In this document: in pieces, positions 27,463-35,337 of the stretch
How positions within the stretch are numbered: position 1 is the stretch's first letter
Layout: each line of letters begins with the position of its first letter
Assembly (NCBI RefSeq): GCF_004000235.1
Contig: NZ_RCIO01000007.1
Location: forward strand, 47,164-111,163
Origin: Mesorhizobium sp. Z1-4
GTDB taxonomy: Bacteria; Pseudomonadota; Alphaproteobacteria; Rhizobiales; Rhizobiaceae
Length of the DNA stretch: 64,000 bases
Direction of reading: 5' to 3'
Made by a program: the position numbers and the translations under genes
The notes under the pieces: generated by a model
What the model was told of the DNA's origin: nothing
The model's database searches: none
The model's input: only the letters and a program-made list of their open reading frames with translations

Positions 27463-28074
27463 ATGATCCGCAATACCGCTTACGCGCTTCTGCTCGCCAC
27501 GGCAGCAGCACTTCCTGCAACCCAGCCCGCCTCGGCGCAGATGGAGGTTGCGATCTTTGCCGGAGGTTGTTTCTGGTGTGTGGAAGCCGATTTCGACAAG
27601 GTGTCCGGCGTGGTGTCCACCACTTCGGGCTATATCGGCGGGCGGACCGACAATCCAACATATTACGATCATTCGTCCGGCGGTCATCGCGAGGCGGTCA
27701 GGATCGAGTTCGACAATTCACGCGTAAGCTACGACATGCTGGTGGCGGCCTTCTTCCACTCGATCGATCCGACCGATGGCGGCGGGCAGTTCTGCGATCG
27801 GGGCCACAGTTACACGACAGCGGTCTACGCCACGACCGATGCCCAGAAGGCGTCTGCAGGGAAAGCAAAAAGCGCCGCCGCACGCGAACTCGGCGGCAAT
27901 GTGGTAACCGAAATCGCCTCGGCGCCTACCTTCTGGGCGGCGGAGGACTACCACCAGAACTATTACCGCAAAAATCCGGTGCGCTATAAATATTACCGCA
28001 ATGGCTGCCGGCGCGACGCCCGGCTTGAGCAGGTGTGGGGCGAAAACGCGCTCAAGGGCATCAAGGGGAGCTAG
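27463..28074 (+). CDS. msrA: Peptide-methionine (S)-S-oxide reductase, exported form
   Basis: MsrA of 203 residues. A signal peptide covers about residues 1-26 (ends QPASAQ), so the enzyme repairs oxidised methionine in periplasmic proteins. The catalytic GCFWC lies at residues 35-39 with Cys36 as nucleophile. Further family motifs are VEADFDKVSGV, GYIGG and HYD-like YYDHSSGGHREAV. ATG 27463 is preceded by GGAGG. A C-terminal cysteine in NGCRRDARLEQVW may act as resolving residue. Confidence 0.95.
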   Translation: MIRNTAYALLLATAAALPATQPASAQMEVAIFAGGCFWCVEADFDKVSGVVSTTSGYIGGRTDNPTYYDHSSGGHREAVRIEFDNSRVSYDMLVAAFFHSIDPTDGGGQFCDRGHSYTTAVYATTDAQKASAGKAKSAAARELGGNVVTEIASAPTFWAAEDYHQNYYRKNPVRYKYYRNGCRRDARLEQVWGENALKGIKGS

Positions 28075-28084
28075 GCGGCCGGGA

Positions 28085-29200
28085 CTACCCCCGCCGCAGG
28101 CGCTCGTCGGCGATGTCCTTGGCGATGTCGTTGGTCGGGCGCCCGAGTTGCGCGGCACGCTGGAAAATCGTGTTCAGCGTCGCCGGAATTTCCTGCAGCG
28201 CCTTCAGCACCCTTTGCCGGTCATAACCGTCGGGGTCGAGTTCGCCCGCGACGTTGATCAGCCCGCCGGCATTCAGCACATAGTCAGGCGCGTAAAGCAC
28301 GCCGCGCTGGATCAGGAGCCGGGCATCGCCATGTTTCGCGAGCTGGTTGTTGGCAGCGCCCGCGACGATCTTTGCCTTGAGCGACGGAATGGTCTCGGCG
28401 GAAAGCACCGCGCCCAACGCGCAAGGTGCGAAGATGTCGGCGTCGGCCGAGAGGATTTCATCAGCGCCTACGGCCTCTGCGCTAAATGTCGCGACAGCCT
28501 TTGCGACGCGCTTCTCGTCGATGTCGGACACGATGAGCTTCGCCCCGTCGGCATGCAGCCGCTCGCACAGCGCCCAGCCGACCGAGCCGAGGCCCTGAAC
28601 GGCGATGCGCACGCCGCTCAGATCCTCATGTCCGTTGCGGAAGGCAAAGGCGGCCTTGAGGCCGAGATAAACGCCATGGGCAGTGACGGGTGAGGGGTTG
28701 CCGCTGCCGCCCTTCGTGGTGCCTGTGACATTGCGGGTGCGCTCGCGCAGATAATCGGCATCGGACAGCGACAGACCGACATCCTCGGCGGTATAATACT
28801 GGCCGTCGAGCTGCATCAGCATTTCGGCGTAGGCATCGAGCAGTTCGGGTGTCTTGTCGGTCGCGGGGTCGGCCCAGATCACAGCTTTGCCGCCGCCGAG
28901 CGAAAGGTTGGCGACAGCCGCCTTGTAGGTCATGCCGCGCGAAAGGCGCAGCGCGTCGGTCAACGCCGCGTCGAAATTCTCGTGCGGCCAGACGCGCGTG
29001 CCGCCGAGCGCGGGGCCGAGGCGAGTGTTATGGATTGCAACGATTGCCGTGAGACCGCGCTTTTCGTCCCGGCCGAGCCAGATGCGCTCGTGATTGTCGA
29101 ACGCGTCAAGCCGTGAGGCCTGGTCCGTGATGTCTGTTACGGAGAGACCGGTATCGGCTTTGGGGCTTTTCAAGGCACGCGTCTCCACCTGCATCAGCAT
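28085..29200 (-). CDS. Leucine/valine/phenylalanine dehydrogenase family protein
   Basis: A 371-residue Glu/Leu/Phe/Val dehydrogenase. The N-terminal catalytic domain has LGPALGGTRVWPH and the two lysines in MTYKAAVANLSLGGGKAVI, and the C-terminal Rossmann domain has RIAVQGLGSVGWAL. It carries out NAD-dependent oxidative deamination of a branched-chain or aromatic amino acid; which one cannot be read from the sequence. ATG 29200 follows GGGAGG. Length and order are typical of leucine dehydrogenase. It is distinct from the giant glutamate dehydrogenase at 12794. Confidence 0.9.
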   Translation of the reverse strand: MLMQVETRALKSPKADTGLSVTDITDQASRLDAFDNHERIWLGRDEKRGLTAIVAIHNTRLGPALGGTRVWPHENFDAALTDALRLSRGMTYKAAVANLSLGGGKAVIWADPATDKTPELLDAYAEMLMQLDGQYYTAEDVGLSLSDADYLRERTRNVTGTTKGGSGNPSPVTAHGVYLGLKAAFAFRNGHEDLSGVRIAVQGLGSVGWALCERLHADGAKLIVSDIDEKRVAKAVATFSAEAVGADEILSADADIFAPCALGAVLSAETIPSLKAKIVAGAANNQLAKHGDARLLIQRGVLYAPDYVLNAGGLINVAGELDPDGYDRQRVLKALQEIPATLNTIFQRAAQLGRPTNDIAKDIADERLRRG

Positions 29201-29344
29201 CGTGCATCCTCCCGAGATAGCGAAGCATGATGTCGATTTTAGTGCTTACGAGCCGTTTTTTGGTTGCGAAGTGGGCAGGGAAGGCGACGCAAGATTGCGT
29301 TTTGCGCCACCTTCCGATGTGAAAATTACACGATGCGCGCGTGA

Positions 29345-29770
29345 TCAGGCCAGGCGGGCGTCCAGCGTGATGTTGATCGCGCCAAGCGCGCCTGAAACCG
29401 GACAGCCTGCCTTCGCCTTGGCGGCAAGTTCCTGGAACTTCGCATCGTCAATGCCGGGGACGGTTGCCGCCAGCGTCAGGGCGCTTTCGGTGATCCCGGT
29501 GCCGGGAATGAGGGTAACAGCGGCGCTGACTTCCAGCCTGTCGGCCGTGGTGCCGTTTTCGGCCAGAAAATGCGAAAGCTGCATGGCAAAGCAGCCGGCA
29601 TGTGCGGCAGCGATCAGTTCTTCAGGGTTGGTGCCGGATTTGCCGGTTTCATCCTCGAAGCGCATCTTGAACGAATAGGCCTGTTCCTTGAGAACGCCGC
29701 TCTGGGTTTCCAGCGTGCCTGTTCCGCTCTTCAGATCGCCTTTCCAGACCGCATTGGCGTGACGTTGCAT
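29345..29770 (-). CDS. OsmC family peroxiredoxin
   Basis: A 141-residue OsmC/Ohr-type hydroperoxide reductase. The peroxidatic cysteine lies in AAAHAGCFAM near residue 60 and the resolving cysteine in AKAGCPVSGAL near residue 123. GTNPEELIAAAHAGCF is the typical OsmC segment. ATG 29770 is preceded by AGGAGAG. A perfect 10-bp palindrome GAAACGTTTC sits at 29785-29794, just upstream, and could be an operator. Confidence 0.92.
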   Translation of the reverse strand: MQRHANAVWKGDLKSGTGTLETQSGVLKEQAYSFKMRFEDETGKSGTNPEELIAAAHAGCFAMQLSHFLAENGTTADRLEVSAAVTLIPGTGITESALTLAATVPGIDDAKFQELAAKAKAGCPVSGALGAINITLDARLA

Positions 29771-29892
29771 TTTTCTCTCCTCATGAAACGTTTCGGGCCG
29801 CGCTGGCCGCCGCTGCTAATCTAGTACAGCAGCAGGCGGCGGCCATCCCCGCGCGGCAATGAAAAGAGTGGGAGACGTCTCTGGTTTCGCGC

Positions 29893-30882
29893 TTATGGCC
29901 GGTCTTGCGGCGGTCGGCGGAAAAGGCCGAAGAGGGTTTGTCGCGGCGGCCTGTCGCCGAACTGTTCGCGCCCTCCGCGCCGTTCGCCGGCCTGTGGCGG
30001 GCCTCGGCGTTCGCCGGCATTGGCCATGCGTTGGCCGGCAACGCGCTGCGGCGTGCCGCGATAGCAGCCGATCGTGTAGGGGTACTGGTCGGTCAGGTGG
30101 TAATGGTAGATTTCGCGCGCCTTGCCGTCCCACATCACGGTGTGGGTGTGGCCGTGGCAAGCGTCGAGGTCGGCATTGGTCAGCGCTTTGCCGCCTTCGC
30201 CGTGCAGGCCATAGATGCCGAAGCCGTCAAGCGCGTAGCCGACCAGGTCTGAATGGCCCGAAATGCCGGAGCGCGTGTCGGCAAGGCAGGGTGAGCGGTC
30301 GTGATAATGATACTGGCCGGCCTGCTGTGGGTGGCCGCCGCACTTGTCCTGGATTTCATGAGCCGGTGCGTCGCGGCCAGCGGCGTCGACGGCGTTGTAG
30401 ATGGCGACGCCAGAGAGGGCGAAGCCGATCATACCCATCGGAACACAAGAGGGGCTGGCCGCAAGCTGAGGGTCGGCTGGCAGCCGCAGCATGATGTTCT
30501 GTTCGCGAATGCGGTTCGGGTTGCGGTCGTAGCTGTAGGCGTCGTCATTGCGGGCGATGGGAAAATTTCCCGTCGGGTGGTTCGGCAGGTTGTTTGCCGA
30601 GACGACGCGCTGATTTCCCTGCAGGGATACCGAAATGCGCGACGGCCAGGATACGCTGCCATCAACGGTCGGCTTTTCGGCGGGGTCGTAGGTGGAACCG
30701 GATATCCAGTCGCCGGTGCGATGCGCGCCCGGTGCGTTGGCATTGAAGCGCTGCTGGCACGACATGAGATAGTTGGCGCGCGGCGACGACGAGATCTTGC
30801 CGTCGCCGAGCGGGCGGTCGTGGGCCAGCGTCGGGGTGCCGGCGATGGCTGTCATCGCAATGGCGGTTGCGAGCTTTTTCAT
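29893..30882 (-). CDS. YHYH domain-containing secreted protein
   Basis: A 329-residue protein with a signal peptide (MKKLATAIAMTAIAGTPTLA). The YHYH family signature occurs twice, at GQYHYH near residue 190 and EIYHYHLTDQYPY near residue 263, with GYALDGFGIYG between. Histidine- and aspartate-rich motifs suggest metal binding, but the family has no established activity. The C-terminal 60 residues are Arg/Gly/Pro-rich and low complexity. Its Shine-Dalgarno lies in the 3' arm of a strong hairpin (30893-30927). Confidence 0.85.
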   Translation of the reverse strand: MKKLATAIAMTAIAGTPTLAHDRPLGDGKISSSPRANYLMSCQQRFNANAPGAHRTGDWISGSTYDPAEKPTVDGSVSWPSRISVSLQGNQRVVSANNLPNHPTGNFPIARNDDAYSYDRNPNRIREQNIMLRLPADPQLAASPSCVPMGMIGFALSGVAIYNAVDAAGRDAPAHEIQDKCGGHPQQAGQYHYHDRSPCLADTRSGISGHSDLVGYALDGFGIYGLHGEGGKALTNADLDACHGHTHTVMWDGKAREIYHYHLTDQYPYTIGCYRGTPQRVAGQRMANAGERRGPPQAGERRGGREQFGDRPPRQTLFGLFRRPPQDRP

Positions 30883-30892
30883 GGGCCTAACT

Positions 30893-30927
30893 CCTCTGGC
30901 GGACGCCGAAAAGCATCCGGCCAGAGG
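30893..30927 (-). promoter_or_regulatory. Hairpin that occludes the Shine-Dalgarno of the YHYH gene
   Basis: In the leftward mRNA: CCTCTGG then CGGATGC, a 6-nt loop TTTTCG, GCGTCCG then CCAGAGG. Two 7-bp helices separated by one bulged C. The end of the 3' arm (AGAGG) is part of the ribosome binding site AGAGGAG that lies about 10 nt before the ATG at 30882. Pairing is directly visible; control of translation is inferred. Confidence 0.5.
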
Positions 30928-31010
30928 GGCGATCGGACAAGTTAAGCTTTGGTCACTCGCCGGTAAGGTTCCGGTAATGCCGGAGCCACATTGCGGTAAG
31001 TTGGCAGGCC

Positions 31011-32234
31011 TTAGATTGCTTCGCCCCTGAGCAGCCGCGGCGCATCCGGCGAAAGCCCTGAAGCCTGCCTGATGAAGAAATCCTTCAGCGGCGGCATACG
31101 GTCGACAAGACCGAGCCCGATATCGCGGAGCGCCCGCAGGGGGCCGAAATCGTTGGAGAACATGCGGTTCAGCACGTCGGTGGTCACGCCCATCTGAACC
31201 GTGTCGAAACGGCGCCAGCGCTGGTAGCCCTCCAGCACGTCGAGCGCGCCGATATCACGGCCGAGACGATCGGCGTCGACAATGATTTCCGCCAGGGCCG
31301 CGGCATCTCGGAAGCCGAGATTGAGGCCCTGCCCGGCGATGGGGTGGATGCCGTGTGCGGCGTCGCCCGCCAGAGCAAAACGCGGCTGCACGAAGTCGCG
31401 TGCCAGCGTCAGCCCGAGCGGCCAGGCGCGAGGCTTGTCTACGACTTTTATGTCACCGAGCTTCAGCCCGAAGCGCAGTTCGAGTTCGGCCTCGAACAGG
31501 ACGGGCTCCAGTTCGACCAGCTTCTCGGCGTCTTCGGTCTTTTCCGTCCACACGATCGAGGACCGATTGCCTTTGAGCGGCAGGGTGGCGAAGGGACCGG
31601 CGGGCAGGAAATGCTCGTCCGCGCGGCCGTTGTGCGGCCGCTCATGCGCCACGGTGCAGACGATACCCGACTGGCCGTAATCCCAATGCATCGTCTTGAT
31701 GCCGGCCATGTCGCGCAGCCGCGAGCGAACGCCGTCGGCCGCAACGAGAAGCCGCGTATCGAGTGTAATGCCGTCGGCCAGCTGCACGGCAACCGAGGCC
31801 GCTCCACGCTCGAAACCCGAAACGGCAACGCCCTCGATCAGGTCGATGCCCAGCGCGGCCGCGCGTTTGCGCAAACTGCCGTTGAGAACGACGTTGCGGA
31901 CCATGTGGGCAAACGGCTCGCCAGGCGCGACATCTCCGCCGAAGGTCAGGAATACGGGGCGCACGGGATCGGAGGTTCGAGAATCGGTGACCACCATATC
32001 GGTGATCGGCTCGGCCTCAGGTGCGATCTCCTCCCAGGCGTCGAGCTGAGCCAGCATGCGGCATGCGGCTGCTGCGATCGCCGAGGCGCGGCCATCCTTC
32101 TTCCAAATGCCCTCGGGCGCGGCATCCACTATTGCTACGGAGAGCGAAGGCCGCGCGGCGCGCAGCGCGACAGCGGTAGCGAGGCCGACATAACCCGCGC
32201 CGGCAATGACGACATCGAAGGTCCGGTTGTTCAT
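31011..32234 (-). CDS. FAD-dependent ubiquinone biosynthesis hydroxylase (UbiH/UbiL type)
   Basis: About 407 residues from ATG 32234 (AGGAG upstream). A long reading frame continues further 5' but has no coding character there and overlaps tesB. Motifs are VVIAGAGYVGLATAVAL (residues 8-24, FAD), LLVAADGVRSRLR near 160 (DG motif) and FALAGDAAHGIHPIAGQGLN near 285 (GD motif). It belongs to the UbiH/UbiF/UbiL hydroxylases that add ring hydroxyl groups during ubiquinone synthesis. Which position is hydroxylated cannot be decided from sequence, so no symbol is given. Confidence 0.88.
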   Translation of the reverse strand: MNNRTFDVVIAGAGYVGLATAVALRAARPSLSVAIVDAAPEGIWKKDGRASAIAAAACRMLAQLDAWEEIAPEAEPITDMVVTDSRTSDPVRPVFLTFGGDVAPGEPFAHMVRNVVLNGSLRKRAAALGIDLIEGVAVSGFERGAASVAVQLADGITLDTRLLVAADGVRSRLRDMAGIKTMHWDYGQSGIVCTVAHERPHNGRADEHFLPAGPFATLPLKGNRSSIVWTEKTEDAEKLVELEPVLFEAELELRFGLKLGDIKVVDKPRAWPLGLTLARDFVQPRFALAGDAAHGIHPIAGQGLNLGFRDAAALAEIIVDADRLGRDIGALDVLEGYQRWRRFDTVQMGVTTDVLNRMFSNDFGPLRALRDIGLGLVDRMPPLKDFFIRQASGLSPDAPRLLRGEAI

Positions 32235-32327
32235 GCGGGCATCTCCTGCTTTGCGGCTGGCTTGCCTTGACTTGATTTGTGGCTTCCTGTTGGAAACCGC
32301 AACCCTACCAGCGCTAAAGGCCACACC

Positions 32328-33206
32328 ATGACAGACGTGATGCGGGAACTCCTGTCCATTCTCGATCTCGAGCGGCTGGAACACAATCTGTATCGTGGTC
32401 GCAGCCCGCAGGTGGGCTGGCAGCGCGTTTTCGGCGGGCAGGTGATCAGCCAGTCGCTGGTGGCGGCGCAGCGCACGGTGGATGCCGAAGACAAGCATGT
32501 GCATTCGCTGCACTGCTATTTCATGCTGCCGGGCGATCCCTCGGTGCCGATTATTTACAATGTCGACCGCATCCGCGATGGCGGCGCCTTCACCACGCGC
32601 CGCGTGGTGGCGATCCAGCACGGCAAGGCGATATTCACGCTCGCTGCCTCGTTCCACCGCGACGAGGAAGGCGTGGAGCACCAGATGCCGATGTCGCTCG
32701 ACGTGCCGCCTCCGGAAGAGCTGAAGACGCAGATCGAGCTGATCAACGATTCGAAGCTCGAAATCCCCGAGGCGATCCGCAGGTTCTGGGCCCGTGAGCG
32801 GCCGCTGGAGGTCAAGCCGGTCAATGTCGAGCACTACACAACGAGAGATCCGCTGCCGCCACGGCAAAGCGTGTGGCTGCGCATGACCGGCGACGTGCCC
32901 GACGACCGGGCGCTGCAAAGCGCGATCCTCGCCTATCTCTCCGACATGACGCTGCTCGACACGGCGAATTTCGCACATGGCCGCACCGGCTTCGACGCGC
33001 GGCTGCAGATGGCGAGCCTCGACCATGCGATGTGGTTTCACCGCCAGCACAAGCTGGACGACTGGCTGCTCTATTCGCAGGACAGCCCCAACATGATCGG
33101 CTCACGCGGCTTCTCGCGGGGGCTGCTTTATGCCCGCGACGGGCTGCTGATCGCCTCCGTCGCCCAGGAGGGGTTGATCCGGGAACGCGCGAAGCCCACA
33201 AAATAG
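32328..33206 (+). CDS. tesB: Acyl-CoA thioesterase II
   Basis: About 292 residues with a double hot-dog fold. ATG 32328 is used; an ATG 17 codons upstream is less likely. WQRVFGGQVISQSLVAAQRTV near residue 35 and HSLHCYFMLPGD near residue 62 are TesB signatures; the C-terminal hot-dog contains LDHAMWFHR and the aspartate in WLLYSQDSP. It hydrolyses medium- to long-chain acyl-CoA. Transcribed divergently from the ubiquinone hydroxylase gene with about 90 nt between. Confidence 0.95.
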   Translation: MTDVMRELLSILDLERLEHNLYRGRSPQVGWQRVFGGQVISQSLVAAQRTVDAEDKHVHSLHCYFMLPGDPSVPIIYNVDRIRDGGAFTTRRVVAIQHGKAIFTLAASFHRDEEGVEHQMPMSLDVPPPEELKTQIELINDSKLEIPEAIRRFWARERPLEVKPVNVEHYTTRDPLPPRQSVWLRMTGDVPDDRALQSAILAYLSDMTLLDTANFAHGRTGFDARLQMASLDHAMWFHRQHKLDDWLLYSQDSPNMIGSRGFSRGLLYARDGLLIASVAQEGLIRERAKPTK

Positions 33207-33325
33207 GCACGATAGCTCATCTGCCTACACATTGAGCATCGTATATGCTGCGCTTGCGAAGGCATGGCGCTCTCGCTCACTTTTTCCTGTTTAATACCAG
33301 CAGCTTAGCGACCGTCCGTACGAAC

Positions 33326-33341
33326 TGGCACGGCGCTTGAA
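33326..33341 (+). promoter_or_regulatory. Candidate sigma-54 promoter for glnK-amtB
   Basis: TGGCAC-N5-TTGA at 33326-33340. The -24 element is perfect. The -12 element reads TTGA instead of TTGC. It is about 80 nt upstream of the glnK ATG. In rhizobia glnK-amtB is an NtrC/sigma-54 operon, which supports the call despite the mismatch. Confidence 0.4.
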
Positions 33342-33421
33342 TGGCTGCAGCCACTTGCCGGCTCGTTCGCGCCGGTGATGCCGCAACCGCGGGAAGCCGC
33401 AGTCGGAAAAGGTGGAAACTC

Positions 33422-33760
33422 ATGAAAATAGTGATGGCTATCATCAAGCCGTTCAAACTCGACGAGGTGCGCGAATCGCTCACCGGCGTCGGGATACAGG
33501 GGCTGACTGTTACCGAAGTCAAAGGCTACGGGCGTCAGAAGGGGCATACGGAAATCTATCGCGGCGCGGAATACGCCGTCAGCTTCCTGCCCAAGGTGAA
33601 AATCGAGATCGCTGTATCGACCGACATGGTCGACAAGGTCGTCGAGGCAGTCGCTGACGCGGCCAAGACCGGTCAGATCGGTGACGGGAAGATCTTCGTT
33701 TACGGGATCGACCAGGCGGTGCGCATCCGCACCGGCGAAACAGATGCCGACGCGCTTTAA
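33422..33760 (+). CDS. glnK: P-II family nitrogen regulatory protein
   Basis: A 112-residue P-II signal protein that senses 2-oxoglutarate and ATP/ADP and blocks AmtB when nitrogen is sufficient. Tyr51 in YRGAEYAVSF lies in the T-loop and is the uridylylation site. The C-terminal IDQAVRIRTGETDADAL is canonical. The start at ATG 33422 is fixed by the family N-terminus MKIVMAIIKPFKLDEV and an AAGGTGG upstream. Adjacent to amtB (28 nt), which makes it the GlnK rather than GlnB paralogue. Confidence 0.96.
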   Translation: MKIVMAIIKPFKLDEVRESLTGVGIQGLTVTEVKGYGRQKGHTEIYRGAEYAVSFLPKVKIEIAVSTDMVDKVVEAVADAAKTGQIGDGKIFVYGIDQAVRIRTGETDADAL

Positions 33761-33788
33761 GCGGGCCCAGCGGGTAATGGAGAAACCA

Positions 33789-35129
33789 ATGACAATTCGT
33801 TCGACTATCGCGCCGCTTTCGCGCGCCGCCCTTCTGGGCACTCTGGCACTCGGCGCTTTCGGCACGACCGCCGCTTTCGCGCAAGAAACCGCAACCACCA
33901 TGGACAAGGGCGACACCGCCTTCATGATGATCGCCACCGTGCTCGTTCTGTTCATGACGATGCCGGGTCTGGCGCTTTTCTATGGCGGCCTGGTGCGTGC
34001 CAAGAACATGCTGTCCGTCCTCATGCAATGCACGATGATCGCTGCCGTGGTGATGGTGGTGTGGGTGCTGTGGGGCTATTCCTTCGCCTTCGGCGGCAGC
34101 ACCAGCCCGTTTTGGGGTGGCTTCGGCAAGCTATTCCTTGCCGGCGTAGGGCCAGACAGCGAGGCCGCGACCTTCACAGACGGCGTCGTGATCCCGGAAT
34201 ATGTGTTCATCTGCTTCCAGATGACCTTTGCCGTCATCACGCCTGCCCTGATCGTCGGCGCGTTTGCCGAGCGCATCAAATTCAGCGCTGTGATGCTGTT
34301 CACCGTGCTCTGGGTCACTTTCGTCTATTTCCCGATCGCACACATGGTCTGGGACGGGGCGGGCTACCTGTTCAACCTCGGCGCACTTGATTTCGCCGGC
34401 GGCACGGTCGTCCACATCAATGCCGGTATCGCGGCTCTCGTCGGCTCCATGATGGTCGGCAAGCGCATGGGTTACGGCAAGGACAACATGGCGCCGCATT
34501 CCATGACGCTGACCATGGTCGGCGCCTCGATGCTGTGGGTGGGCTGGTTCGGCTTCAATGCCGGTTCCAACCTCGAAGCCACGGCCGGTGCCGGCGTTGC
34601 GATGATCAACACCTTCACCGCGACCGCAGGTGCTGCCGTTGCCTGGGCAGCGATCGAAGCGCTGACGCGCGGCAAGGCTTCCATGCTCGGTGCGGCATCC
34701 GGCATCATCGCGGGTCTCGTGGCAGTTACGCCTGCCTGCGGCTCGATCGGTCCGGTTGGCGCCATCGTGCTTGGCGCGATTGCCTCGGTGGTCTGCTACT
34801 TCTTCGTGGCCGTGGTGAAGATCAAGATGGGTTACGACGACTCGCTCGACGTGTTCGGCATTCACGGCATCGGCGGCATCGTCGGCGCGCTCGGAACCGG
34901 CATCTTCACCGCTCCGGCACTTGGCGGCACGGGCGCGGAGGACTTCTCCATCGCTTCGCAGCTGTGGATCCAGTTCGTCGCGGTGCTCGTCACCATCGTG
35001 TGGTGCGGCGTGCTCTCGGCCGTCATCTTCAAGGTGGTCGATCTGATCGTCGGCCTGCGTCCGACGCAGGAGGAGGAAGCCACCGGTCTCGATCTCGCCT
35101 CGCACGGTGAAGTGGCCTACCACTCCTGA
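33789..35129 (+). CDS. amtB: Ammonium channel/transporter AmtB
   Basis: A 446-residue ammonium channel. The N-terminus is a cleavable signal peptide ending AFAQE near residue 37. About eleven transmembrane segments follow. The pore histidines are in DFAGGTVVHINAGIAALVG near residue 205 and DVFGIHGIGGIVGALGTG near residue 355. The start at ATG 33789 is preferred over ATG 33777 because TGGAG lies 8 nt before it. It forms an operon with glnK and is followed by a terminator at 35188. Confidence 0.96.
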   Translation: MTIRSTIAPLSRAALLGTLALGAFGTTAAFAQETATTMDKGDTAFMMIATVLVLFMTMPGLALFYGGLVRAKNMLSVLMQCTMIAAVVMVVWVLWGYSFAFGGSTSPFWGGFGKLFLAGVGPDSEAATFTDGVVIPEYVFICFQMTFAVITPALIVGAFAERIKFSAVMLFTVLWVTFVYFPIAHMVWDGAGYLFNLGALDFAGGTVVHINAGIAALVGSMMVGKRMGYGKDNMAPHSMTLTMVGASMLWVGWFGFNAGSNLEATAGAGVAMINTFTATAGAAVAWAAIEALTRGKASMLGAASGIIAGLVAVTPACGSIGPVGAIVLGAIASVVCYFFVAVVKIKMGYDDSLDVFGIHGIGGIVGALGTGIFTAPALGGTGAEDFSIASQLWIQFVAVLVTIVWCGVLSAVIFKVVDLIVGLRPTQEEEATGLDLASHGEVAYHS

Positions 35130-35187
35130 CAAAGCCTTCCGGCCGGCGACATTCGCTGGCCGGAACGTCAATAACAGCTGCAACCGT

Positions 35188-35220
35188 AAACGGGTCCGGT
35201 TCCGCCGGGCCCGTTTGCTT
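35188..35220 (+). terminator. Intrinsic terminator of glnK-amtB
   Basis: AAACGGGTCCGG (35188-35199) pairs with CCGGGCCCGTTT (35205-35216) with one T:G pair and a 5-nt loop, followed by a T-containing tail. A second GC-rich stem TTCCGGCC/GGCCGGAA lies at 35137-35165. Confidence 0.75.
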
Positions 35221-35247
35221 TCATTCCGCTTAAGCAAATGCGCATGG

Positions 35248-35262
35248 TTAATGCAGCCTTAA
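35248..35262 (+). promoter_or_regulatory. CtrA-type box upstream of ftsK
   Basis: TTAA (35248-35251), TGCAGCC, TTAA (35259-35262), then CC: perfect TTAA-N7-TTAAC consensus, about 75 nt before the ftsK ATG. CtrA control of cell-division genes is established in Caulobacter and Sinorhizobium; binding here is inferred. Confidence 0.55.
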
Positions 35263-35337
35263 CCTTCCGCCGCCTAGTCTCCGGCTAGTTTCGGGCGCGC
35301 TCCAAGGCGCACCTGCGGGCGAACGCTGAGGAGACAG

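Noticed and set aside
29785..29794. GAAACGTTTC palindrome as an OhrR-type operator
   Set aside because: The 10-bp palindrome is real, but it does not match the known OhrR consensus; mentioned only under the OsmC gene.
32235..33050. N-terminal extension of the ubiquinone hydroxylase by 272 codons
   Set aside because: The extension overlaps tesB on the other strand and has no similarity pattern. The ATG at 32234 has AGGAG upstream and starts directly with the FAD motif.
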